From positions 1-30,137 of the forward strand of contig CAAGKZ010000103.1 in NCBI GenBank assembly GCA_900770665.1: a stretch of 30,137 nt of DNA. The letters are read 5' to 3'. A program made the translations under genes and the position numbers. A model generated the notes under the pieces. It was not told the DNA's origin and searched no databases. It was given only the letters and a program-made list of their open reading frames with translations. Of this stretch, positions 23,732 to 30,137 are shown piece by piece; position 1 is the first letter of the stretch, and each line of letters starts with the position of its first letter. This DNA comes from Bacteroidaceae bacterium. GTDB lineage: Bacteria; Bacteroidota; Bacteroidia; Bacteroidales; Bacteroidaceae.

Positions 23732-24934
23732 ATGAAAACAGTAATGCTTGTGTTCGGAACTCGCCCCGAAGCCATCAAGATGGCACCATTGGTAAAAGAA
23801 TTCCAGAAACATCCCGAGACCTTCAAGACCATCGTTTGCGTAACAGGCCAACACCGCCAAATGCTCGACCAAGTGTTGCAGTTGTTCGAAATCACCCCCG
23901 ACTACGACCTGAACATAATGAAACAGGGACAGGACCTCTACGATGTTACAGCACGTGTGCTCACAGGCATGCGCGATGTACTCAAGGAAGCACAACCCGA
24001 CGTTGTCCTCGTTCACGGCGACACAACCACAAGCACCGCAGCCGCCCTTGCAGCCTTCTATCAGCAGATACCCGTTGGCCACGTTGAGGCAGGCCTGCGC
24101 ACACACAACATCTACAGCCCATGGCCCGAGGAGATGAACCGCCAAATCACAGGCCGCATTGCAACATACAACTTTGCCCCCACCCCCTTGAGCAAGGCTA
24201 ACCTCTTGCGCGAGGCAGTAGCAGAAGAGAGCATCACCGTCACCGGCAACACCGTCATCGATGCGCTCTACTGGGTGGTAAACAAAATAAAGGAGGACAA
24301 GGCGCTCAACAGCGAGTTGCAGGCACTCCTTGCACAGGCAGGCTACGATGTCAACCGCCTTGCCGGCGGCAAGAAACTGGTACTCATCACCGGCCATCGC
24401 CGCGAGAACTTCGGCGACGGTTTCATCAACATGTGCACCGCCATCAAGGATTTGACACAGAAATACCCCGAAGTTGACTTCGTATATCCAATGCACCTCA
24501 ACCCCAATGTGCGCAAACCAATCGCTGAGGTTTTCGGTGAGCATGTGGTAAATAAAGAAACTCTCCCACTTTCCAAGGGGGAGTGCCCACAGGGCGAGGG
24601 GGATAAGAATATGTTCTTCATTGAGCCACTGGAATACCTCTCATTCGTATACCTTATGGAAAAGAGCACCATTGTGCTCACCGACAGTGGCGGCATTCAG
24701 GAAGAGGCCCCCGGCCTTGGCAAGCCCGTGCTTGTCATGCGCGACACCACCGAGCGCCCCGAGGCGCTCGAGGCCGGCACCGTGAAACTCGTTGGCACCA
24801 ATTACGACAAGATTGTAGCCGAGGTATCACAGCTCCTCGACAATCAGGCCCACTACGACGCAATGAGCAAGGCTGTGAACCCATATGGCGACGGTTTGGC
24901 TTGTGGCAGAATTGTGGATACATTGAAAATGTGA
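23732..24934 (+). CDS. wecB: UDP-N-acetylglucosamine 2-epimerase (non-hydrolysing)
   Basis: Interconverts UDP-GlcNAc and UDP-ManNAc in the cytoplasm. 400 residues. The N-terminus FGTRPEAIKMAPL, HGDTTT (Asp97), HVEAGLRT (Glu119), WPEEMNR, GHRREN (His222) and the late TDSGGIQEEAP / MRDTTERPE motifs are all intact. Relative to E. coli WecB as I recall it, about 20 extra residues (near 272-293, TLPLSKGECPQGEG in the middle) lie between NVRKP and IEPLEYL. They are encoded by DNA that looks like a dispersed hairpin element (see findings). The reading frame is kept. It heads block 2 and feeds the next gene, wecC. Confidence 0.95.
   Translation: MKTVMLVFGTRPEAIKMAPLVKEFQKHPETFKTIVCVTGQHRQMLDQVLQLFEITPDYDLNIMKQGQDLYDVTARVLTGMRDVLKEAQPDVVLVHGDTTTSTAAALAAFYQQIPVGHVEAGLRTHNIYSPWPEEMNRQITGRIATYNFAPTPLSKANLLREAVAEESITVTGNTVIDALYWVVNKIKEDKALNSELQALLAQAGYDVNRLAGGKKLVLITGHRRENFGDGFINMCTAIKDLTQKYPEVDFVYPMHLNPNVRKPIAEVFGEHVVNKETLPLSKGECPQGEGDKNMFFIEPLEYLSFVYLMEKSTIVLTDSGGIQEEAPGLGKPVLVMRDTTERPEALEAGTVKLVGTNYDKIVAEVSQLLDNQAHYDAMSKAVNPYGDGLACGRIVDTLKM
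24548..24607 (+). repeat. Repeat-like 60-bp segment inserted in frame within wecB
   Basis: This segment has no counterpart in ordinary WecB. It contains an imperfect hairpin (24563-24583, ctccc-ctt / aag-gggag) and a G-rich tail, resembling the dispersed 'ctccc...gggag' elements of Bacteroidota and the core of the 8234-8283 hairpin. Boundaries are approximate. Confidence 0.55.
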
Positions 24935-24939
24935 TGTAG

Positions 24940-24959
24940 GGACACGGCATGCCGTGTCC
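24940..24959. repeat. Perfect 20-bp palindrome between wecB and wecC
   Basis: ggacacggcatgccgtgtcc is a perfect inverted repeat 5 bp after the wecB stop, followed by A-rich rather than T-rich sequence. It is not a standard terminator on the plus strand and is probably a dispersed palindromic element. Confidence 0.8.
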
Positions 24960-25000
24960 GCAAAAGAAAAAACAAACAATAACATTAATATAATACATTT

Positions 25001-26206
25001 ATGAAAGCATGTTTCATGGGACTCGGCTACATTGGCCTCCCCACAGCAATCATTGCTGCAAAGCACGGTATTGACGTCGTTGGCGTCGACATCAACCCCA
25101 AAGTAGTAGAGGTAACCAACCAGGGCAAACTCCACATCATCGAACCAGGCATGGAGGAGATGCTACAGGAGGTCATTGCAGCCGGCAAGTTCAAGGCCTA
25201 CACAACCCCACAGGTTAGCGATGCATACTTCATGGTAGTGCCAACACCTTTCAAGGGCGACCACGAGCCCGATGTTTCGTATGTTGAAGCAGCCACACGC
25301 GCCGTTCTTCCCCTTTTGAAGGAAGGCGACCTCTATGTAATTGAATCCACATCCCCCATAGGCACAACCGAGATGATGGCAAATATCATCTTCACCGAGC
25401 GCCCCGAGCTCAAGGACAAGATTTACATCGCATACTGCCCCGAGCGCGTGCTCCCAGGCAACGTAATCTATGAGCTTGTACACAACGACCGCGTTATTGG
25501 CGGTCTCACACCCGAGTCTACCGACAAAGCCATAGAGTTCTACTCTCAGTTCGTAAAGGGCGAGCTCCACAAGACCAACAGCCGTACAGCCGAGATGTGC
25601 AAGCTCACCGAGAACAGCAGCCGCGACGTGCAGATTGCATTCGCCAACGAACTATCACTCATCTGCGACAAGGCCGGCATCAACGTTTGGGAACTCATCA
25701 ACCTTGCCAACAAACACCCACGCGTAAACATCCTGCAGCCCGGTTGTGGCGTTGGCGGTCACTGCATTGCTGTTGACCCATACTTCATCACAGCCGACTA
25801 CCCAGCCGAGAGCAAGATTATTGCAACAGCACGCAACATCAACAACTACAAGAGCTTTTGGTGTGCCGAGAAGGTGAAGAGCACAATGCTCGAGTTCGAG
25901 CTCAAGAACGGACGCAAACCTGTTGTTGCAATGATGGGCTTGGCATTCAAACCAAACATCGACGACTTGCGTGAGTCACCATCAAAAACCATCGTAGGCA
26001 AAGTTATGCAGATGTGCAACAATGCCGACATTATGATTGTAGAGCCAAATGTTGAGGAGCACAAGACATTCAAACTTACCCCATACCAGGAGGCATTTGA
26101 CAAGGCTGATATCGTTGTAATGCTCACCGCACACGACCAGTTCAAGACCCTTCCTTGGGACGAGAACAAGATAATCCTTGACTTCTGCGGAATTTACAAG
26201 AAATAA
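25001..26206 (+). CDS. wecC: UDP-N-acetyl-D-mannosamine dehydrogenase
   Basis: Oxidises UDP-ManNAc (from WecB) to UDP-ManNAcA with NAD+. 401 residues. The Rossmann start is GLGYIGLPTA (residues 7-16); VDINP follows at 29; YCPERVLPG near 145-153 and KLTENSSRDVQIAFANE near 201-217 are diagnostic; the catalytic Cys255 lies in GCGVGGHCIAVDPYF. The C-terminal domain has GLAFKPNIDDLRESPS. It follows wecB, which supports ManNAc over GlcNAc as substrate. It supplies acidic sugar to the polysaccharide. Confidence 0.95.
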   Translation: MKACFMGLGYIGLPTAIIAAKHGIDVVGVDINPKVVEVTNQGKLHIIEPGMEEMLQEVIAAGKFKAYTTPQVSDAYFMVVPTPFKGDHEPDVSYVEAATRAVLPLLKEGDLYVIESTSPIGTTEMMANIIFTERPELKDKIYIAYCPERVLPGNVIYELVHNDRVIGGLTPESTDKAIEFYSQFVKGELHKTNSRTAEMCKLTENSSRDVQIAFANELSLICDKAGINVWELINLANKHPRVNILQPGCGVGGHCIAVDPYFITADYPAESKIIATARNINNYKSFWCAEKVKSTMLEFELKNGRKPVVAMMGLAFKPNIDDLRESPSKTIVGKVMQMCNNADIMIVEPNVEEHKTFKLTPYQEAFDKADIVVMLTAHDQFKTLPWDENKIILDFCGIYKK

Positions 26207-26301
26207 CAAACAATGCTCCATTTTGTCATTCCGAGCGAGTGAAACGACGAGGAATCTCAGGGAAAGGGCAATATTGGAAAACATTAAGGGATTACCCCTA
26301 C

Positions 26302-26329
26302 CCCATAGGCACCTGACCGTGCCTATGGG
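26302..26329. repeat. Strong 11-bp hairpin (cccataggcac / gtgcctatggg)
   Basis: Perfect 11-bp arms around a 6-nt loop, with A-rich sequence downstream and no T-tract, so a dispersed palindromic element is more likely than a terminator. Confidence 0.8.
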
Positions 26330-26341
26330 AACAATAAAACA

Positions 26342-26398
26342 AGCAACCGCACAGGTGAGACACAAGAAAAGTCTGTGGTTCGATACCACCGGTTGTTA
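26342..26398 (+). other. Truncated tRNA-like structure (57 nt)
   Basis: agcaacc (26342-26348) can pair with ggttgtt (26391-26397) as a 7-bp acceptor stem (one G-T pair), with A as discriminator base. Directly before the 3' arm is a canonical T-arm: gtgg, loop TTCGATA, ccac. Only 25 nt remain between acceptor and T-arm instead of about 42, so the D or anticodon arm is missing. A tRNA remnant, a tRNA-like element or an old integration scar are all possible. Confidence 0.4.
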
Positions 26399-26420
26399 CA
26401 AAAGAAAATAAAATAAAACA

Positions 26421-27794
26421 ATGAGTTTAAGACTACTGGTAAAGTTAAGGAACAAAATTTCTCAAGGCTCTAACCGTTCGGTAAAAGCAAAGAAATCGAT
26501 AATCAAGATGTTTGTGAACAAAGGATTGAGTATCGTATTGAGCATGATGTATGTTCCTTTGTTTCTTGATTGTATGGACAAAACCCGCTATGGAATTTGG
26601 ATTGCCATTATGGGATTGGTAAACTGGATAGGTTTTATGGACATTGGCATAGGCCAAGGATTGAGAAACCTGCTGGCAGTTAGTCTTGCCAAGAATGATA
26701 TGCCTACAGCTAAGAAACTGGTAAGCACAGCATACGTTTCTGTGGGCACAATCTTTGGAGTGCTGATGGCAATCTTTCTTATAATCTACAAGTGGGTCGA
26801 TTGGTACAAGATTGTAAACGCACCGGTGGATATGGCAACAGAAATCAATATCCTCATACTGGTGGTCGTGTGCATTATGTGCGTTAACTTCATACTGGGT
26901 GTCATAAAGTCTGTATTCTTCGCATTCCAAGAGCCACAGAAGACATCCGATATGAGCCTCGTTACACAGGCGCTATCATTGCTTATCGTTTATGTATTCA
27001 CACTCGTAGGAAACGTCAAGACATTACTCCCGATAGGTATTACATTGACAATTACGCCTTGTCTTGTCTATTTGGCGTACAGTGTTTTCTTCTTTGCACG
27101 TAAATACAGAGACATAACACCATCTTTCAAGTATTTCGATAAAAAATATGTAAAGAAGATACTGTTGCTTGGTGGAGGCTTTTTCTTCATACAGATTTCA
27201 AACCTTATATGCTTCCAAAGCAATGATTTGCTCATAAGCAACATCATCAGCCCCGATGTTGTTGCCGAATACCACGTAGTACACAAATATGTATCATTGC
27301 TGATGTTCGCCTTTACCATTATCATTACCCCATTTTGGTCGGCTACAACCGAGGCGTATGTAAAAAAAGATATTGCCTGGATAAAGAATTCCGAGAAGAA
27401 TCTTATTAAGATTTGGTTCCTGTTTCTCATTGCCGGAGCCGCAATGGTACTATGTTCACCGGTATTCTTTAAAATATGGTTGAGAAATAGGTTGACCATT
27501 GACTACTCCGTTGTAATATTGTTGACAATATACCTGCTGATGCAGATGTTATCCAACATCTACCTATCATTCATCAACGGTATTGGCAAAATACGACTGC
27601 AACTGTATGTTTGCATCGCATTGCCGTTCCTTTACATTCCGGTAGCAATATATCTTGGAGGAATATATGGTATAGCCGGTTTTATAATGGCTGGAATCAT
27701 TATTATGCTCATAAATACAACAATATACAAAATTCAATATCACAAGATTATAAACGCAATAAACGAGAACAGAACAGAAATATGGTATCGATAA
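26421..27794 (+). CDS. wzx: Wzx-type polysaccharide flippase
   Basis: A 457-residue, very hydrophobic protein with about twelve membrane helices in the polysaccharide-transporter (MOP/MATE-like) layout. After a short basic N-terminus the first helix region reads FVNKGLSIVLSMMYVPLFLDCMD, then YGIWIAIMGLVNWIGFMDIGIGQGLRN, the G-(I/L)-x-x-(D/G)-x-G-(I/L)-x-x-G signature of this family. It moves lipid-linked repeat units across the inner membrane. Base composition is clearly more AT-rich than in wecC. It overlaps the next gene by 13 bp, indicating translational coupling. Confidence 0.85.
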   Translation: MSLRLLVKLRNKISQGSNRSVKAKKSIIKMFVNKGLSIVLSMMYVPLFLDCMDKTRYGIWIAIMGLVNWIGFMDIGIGQGLRNLLAVSLAKNDMPTAKKLVSTAYVSVGTIFGVLMAIFLIIYKWVDWYKIVNAPVDMATEINILILVVVCIMCVNFILGVIKSVFFAFQEPQKTSDMSLVTQALSLLIVYVFTLVGNVKTLLPIGITLTITPCLVYLAYSVFFFARKYRDITPSFKYFDKKYVKKILLLGGGFFFIQISNLICFQSNDLLISNIISPDVVAEYHVVHKYVSLLMFAFTIIITPFWSATTEAYVKKDIAWIKNSEKNLIKIWFLFLIAGAAMVLCSPVFFKIWLRNRLTIDYSVVILLTIYLLMQMLSNIYLSFINGIGKIRLQLYVCIALPFLYIPVAIYLGGIYGIAGFIMAGIIIMLINTTIYKIQYHKIINAINENRTEIWYR

Positions 27795-29002
27795 GCCCAA
27801 GACAATGTAACAAATTTGTTGAATGGATAGTCTTTTTCTTGCTGATTCTGACTATCTCAAACACAGCCCAAATATGCTTTGTAGAGACATTCAAATTTGG
27901 AGTTGTTGCATTGCTTGTAACCATAAGCGTTGCGATACGAAAAAAGATAGACCCGGTATTCCTTTATATTTTTATATGCTGGTTAATAATAAATGCAATA
28001 TACTCATTTGTCTTTAGCCAACCTTTTAGTATCAACAAAATCATAGGATACTTCCTACCTGTAGCCATTGCATATTTTTCTATGAAAATCATTGGCGCAT
28101 CGTTTTGGAGAAAGTTTGAAAAATGGCTGTACGTATTGACTGTCATTTCAATTATAATGTACATAGGCAATGTACTATTCCCCGGAGTCTACGACAGCCT
28201 ATCATCGGTATTCGGACGTTATATTGCAGAATTCTACACCGAAGCGCGACCAACATCGTGGTATGCATTTGTTTATACCCACTCACCCATTGAAGATTTT
28301 GATTACATACGAAATGCCGGATTTATGTGGGAAGCCGGTGCTTTTGCAATGATGTCATTGATTGCTTTCATATACCGTTTTTGCAAAAATGGTATGAAGT
28401 TAGACCTGCATTGTTACATTTACATTGTAGCAATTGTCACCACATTCTCCTCGGCGGGCTACCTGGCACTTATGTTGTTCTTCATATACTATTTTATAAA
28501 TAAACGCAATTTTTGGTCAACAGCATTGCTGATGGTATTGATTTTTGTATGCATACCATACATCTATCAGTTGGAATTTATGAGCGAGAAATTTGAAGAA
28601 TATGCCAGTGGCGCAAGTTTAAATGCAGCTTCATATAACGAAAGACTTGAAATGTTCGAGTACAACCGTTTCTTGGTCTTTGAAATCAATATGAAACGTA
28701 TGTTGGAATGGCCGTTTGGATATGGTGTACACAATATTACCGACTTTTCTGGTTTGAAATTTGTTGGTGTCAACGGAATTGCTGTTTTTGCAAGAATGTG
28801 GGGAGTATGTGGTCTGCTGCTTCTTTTGAACGCAATATACAAAACGACAAAACGCTTTAACCCGGACGCAAAGAATATCACATCATTCTTTATGCTGTTT
28901 GCGATTTTGATTATGTTTTTTTCCAACCCAATAGAAAGTAGTGCAATACCGTGGTTGTTCTGCTTTACACCGTTTATATACAAATATAATAAAGTTATTT
29001 GA
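27782..29002 (+). CDS. wzy: Putative O-antigen/capsule polymerase (Wzy-like)
   Basis: With the start at 27782 (overlapping wzx by 13 bp) the protein has 406 residues and about ten or more membrane helices. Around the middle is a larger loop (about residues 150-190: YIAEFYTEARPTSWYAF to DYIRNAGFMWEAGAFA), the usual place for the Wzy periplasmic loop; the F-x-W-E-x-G motif is common in O-antigen ligase/polymerase (Wzy_C-like) proteins. A second loop near residues 265-330 holds YNERLEMFEYNRF. The longer frame from 27611 is rejected because it lies within wzx and adds no membrane-like sequence. Sequence conservation in this family is poor, so the call rests on topology, the motif and position between flippase and glycosyltransferase. 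Confidence 0.75.
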   Translation: MVSISPRQCNKFVEWIVFFLLILTISNTAQICFVETFKFGVVALLVTISVAIRKKIDPVFLYIFICWLIINAIYSFVFSQPFSINKIIGYFLPVAIAYFSMKIIGASFWRKFEKWLYVLTVISIIMYIGNVLFPGVYDSLSSVFGRYIAEFYTEARPTSWYAFVYTHSPIEDFDYIRNAGFMWEAGAFAMMSLIAFIYRFCKNGMKLDLHCYIYIVAIVTTFSSAGYLALMLFFIYYFINKRNFWSTALLMVLIFVCIPYIYQLEFMSEKFEEYASGASLNAASYNERLEMFEYNRFLVFEINMKRMLEWPFGYGVHNITDFSGLKFVGVNGIAVFARMWGVCGLLLLLNAIYKTTKRFNPDAKNITSFFMLFAILIMFFSNPIESSAIPWLFCFTPFIYKYNKVI

Positions 29003-29004
29003 TT

Positions 29005-30137
29005 ATGACAAAGAGAGTTGCTTTAGTATGTACATTTGCCTTTCCAAATGGATTGGCTGCGACAACCAGAATAGTGTCTTATTTAAAAGGTCTAAAAGAA
29101 AAGGGAGTTGAGACAGACGCCTTCATATATCGTCCGACCGAAATATACAGCAAACGTACCGGATTACCGGTTGACGGTGAGGTTGACGGTGTCCGCTATC
29201 ACTACCCCAATACTCGAGTATATTCCAAATACAAGCTGTTGAGGGTGTTGGGACGTTATTATTACTATCTTGTTGCTTGTTATAGGATTTGGCGTGAGCA
29301 CAAAAAGCAACCGTTTGATTTCTTACTTATAAGCAATGATTTTCTGGACATATTGTACCTATATACCTTTTTGGCAAAACTCATAGGTATACGCCCCGTG
29401 TTCATTACCGATGAATACCCAATGCCCATCAGAGTACACCTTCATAACGACATTCCAAAATGGAAAAAGGTACTATACAAACATATCCTAAAACGACAGG
29501 ACTCGCTCATTTTCATGACCGAGAAACTCAACACATTCTTTAACTCGGAACTGAAAAAACCATATCACATCTTGCCTACCATCACAGATACATCAAGGTT
29601 CGATATAGAGGTTGAACCTGCTGACAAGAAGTATATGTGCTATATGGGGAATATGGAACTCTCAAAGGATAATGTTGATAACATCATCAGAGCGTTTGCA
29701 ATGATTAGCCACAAACACCCTGAACTTGACTTCTACCTTTATGGTGCGCCATCACCCAAAGACAAGGCAACCATTGAGGGTGTCATAAAGGAGTGCAAGA
29801 TGGAGAATCGTGTCTTCATAAAAGGTAGAGTTGCAGCAACAGAAGTTCCTGCGATACTGAAGAAAGCATATCTGCTTGTGTCGTCACAGCCAAACACAAA
29901 GCGAGCTGAAGGTGGATTCCCTACAAAGCTCGGAGAGTATATGGCCACAGGCATCCCTACAATACTGACAGATGTAGGTGAAATATCACAATATGTCAAA
30001 GATGGTGTACACGTACACATTGTACCGCCCGAACAGCCCGAGCCATACGCAGAAAAGCTTGATTGGATGCTAAACAATTATGACAAATCGCTTGAAATTG
30101 CTAAGAACGCTAAAGAATACCTTTACAATACATTCGA
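29005..30137 (+). CDS. Glycosyltransferase family 4-like, cut by window end
   Basis: The frame opens at the ATG at 29005, 2 bp after the wzy stop, and runs off the right edge with 377 complete codons visible. The N-terminus reads KRVALVCTFAFPNGLAATTRI, a typical GT-B start with an open nucleotide/acceptor loop. The C-terminal half is GT4-like: YMGNMELSKDNVDNIIRAF, FYLYGAPS, VFIKGRV, the AYLLVSSQ-P segment and GFPTKLGEYMATGIPTILTDVGEI, which contains the donor-binding G-F-P-x-K-x-x-E-Y. It transfers a sugar from a nucleotide or lipid donor to the growing repeat unit on the cytoplasmic face; the sugar is not predictable. It is AT-rich like wzx and wzy. Confidence 0.85.
   Translation, partial: MTKRVALVCTFAFPNGLAATTRIVSYLKGLKEKGVETDAFIYRPTEIYSKRTGLPVDGEVDGVRYHYPNTRVYSKYKLLRVLGRYYYYLVACYRIWREHKKQPFDFLLISNDFLDILYLYTFLAKLIGIRPVFITDEYPMPIRVHLHNDIPKWKKVLYKHILKRQDSLIFMTEKLNTFFNSELKKPYHILPTITDTSRFDIEVEPADKKYMCYMGNMELSKDNVDNIIRAFAMISHKHPELDFYLYGAPSPKDKATIEGVIKECKMENRVFIKGRVAATEVPAILKKAYLLVSSQPNTKRAEGGFPTKLGEYMATGIPTILTDVGEISQYVKDGVHVHIVPPEQPEPYAEKLDWMLNNYDKSLEIAKNAKEYLYNTF

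Larger units (their letters stand above)
26207..26420. other. Spacer with repeats between wecC and wzx
   Basis: No gene is supported in this gap of about 210 bp. It contains a stretch (26225-26260, cattccgagcg ... gaggaatct) that looks like a widespread Bacteroidota interspersed repeat, then a strong hairpin and a tRNA-like fold (separate entries). Such gaps often mark the junction where serotype-specific genes were exchanged. Confidence 0.6.

Noticed and set aside
23690..24544. 284-residue minus-strand open frame across wecB
   Set aside because: Antisense shadow of the well-conserved wecB; Cys/Gly/Val-rich composition without motifs.
24940..24959. Palindrome after wecB as an operon-ending terminator
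   Set aside because: No T-tract follows and no promoter is seen before wecC, which must be co-transcribed with wecB.
27611..27781. Longer start for the Wzy-like polymerase
   Set aside because: The extra 57 residues lie in another frame of wzx and are not membrane-like; the ATG at 27782 gives normal coupling and topology.

Overview
The window reads as chromosome of a member of the Bacteroidales (Bacteroidota), probably a gut or oral lineage near Bacteroides, Prevotella or Muribaculaceae. The support is: a secreted Ig-like protein ending in a type IX secretion (T9SS) type A C-terminal domain; a giant protein with tandem repeats resembling the Tannerella-type TANFOR domain; a periplasmic-TPR/hybrid-sensor/AraC one-protein signalling system; and promoters that fit the Bacteroidales TTG(N19-21)TAnnTTTG pattern rather than -35/-10. 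Species cannot be fixed from the sequence alone.

Left third (1-12171, minus strand): cell-surface genes. A 1293-residue T9SS cargo protein with Ig-like domains is followed, after a repeat-rich gap, by a two-gene unit: an outer-membrane beta-barrel protein (616 aa) and a 1957-residue secreted protein with seven tandem repeats. Divergent from these (12412-15221, plus) are a hybrid sensor/response-regulator/AraC protein that lacks its ATP-binding kinase domain, and a small protein that is only an AraC DNA-binding domain. A pair of 12-bp direct repeats 22 bp apart lies between the two regulators.

Middle (15234-18114): housekeeping and small genes. These are a DUF1573-type secreted protein, a CD225/dispanin-like small membrane protein, and a minus-strand operon of cyclophilin, a 57-residue unknown protein and an exported beta-carbonic anhydrase. 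A strong bidirectional terminator separates the last two transcription units.

Right half (18471 to the end, plus strand): a surface-polysaccharide locus in two blocks. Block 1 is rfbA-rfbC-rfbD (dTDP-L-rhamnose, with rfbB missing) and a UDP-glucose dehydrogenase. Block 2 is wecB-wecC (UDP-ManNAc and UDP-ManNAcA), a Wzx flippase, a Wzy-like polymerase and a glycosyltransferase cut by the window edge. Each block starts with a near-identical 52-bp promoter (43/52 identical by eye). Between the blocks is an 860-bp decayed region holding a sigma-factor remnant, a divergent intact sigma-like gene, heptamer repeats and a possible terminator-bounded small RNA. Together the genes point to a capsule or O-antigen containing rhamnose, a hexuronic acid and ManNAcA, made by the Wzx/Wzy route. 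The wzx-wzy-glycosyltransferase end is visibly more AT-rich, as is usual for the exchangeable serotype-specific part of such loci.

The window carries many short dispersed elements: heptanucleotide tandem arrays, perfect palindromes in the wecB-wecC-wzx gaps, a tRNA-like fold before wzx, and a repeat-like segment inserted in frame inside wecB. No complete insertion sequence, CRISPR array, rRNA or ordinary tRNA was seen.
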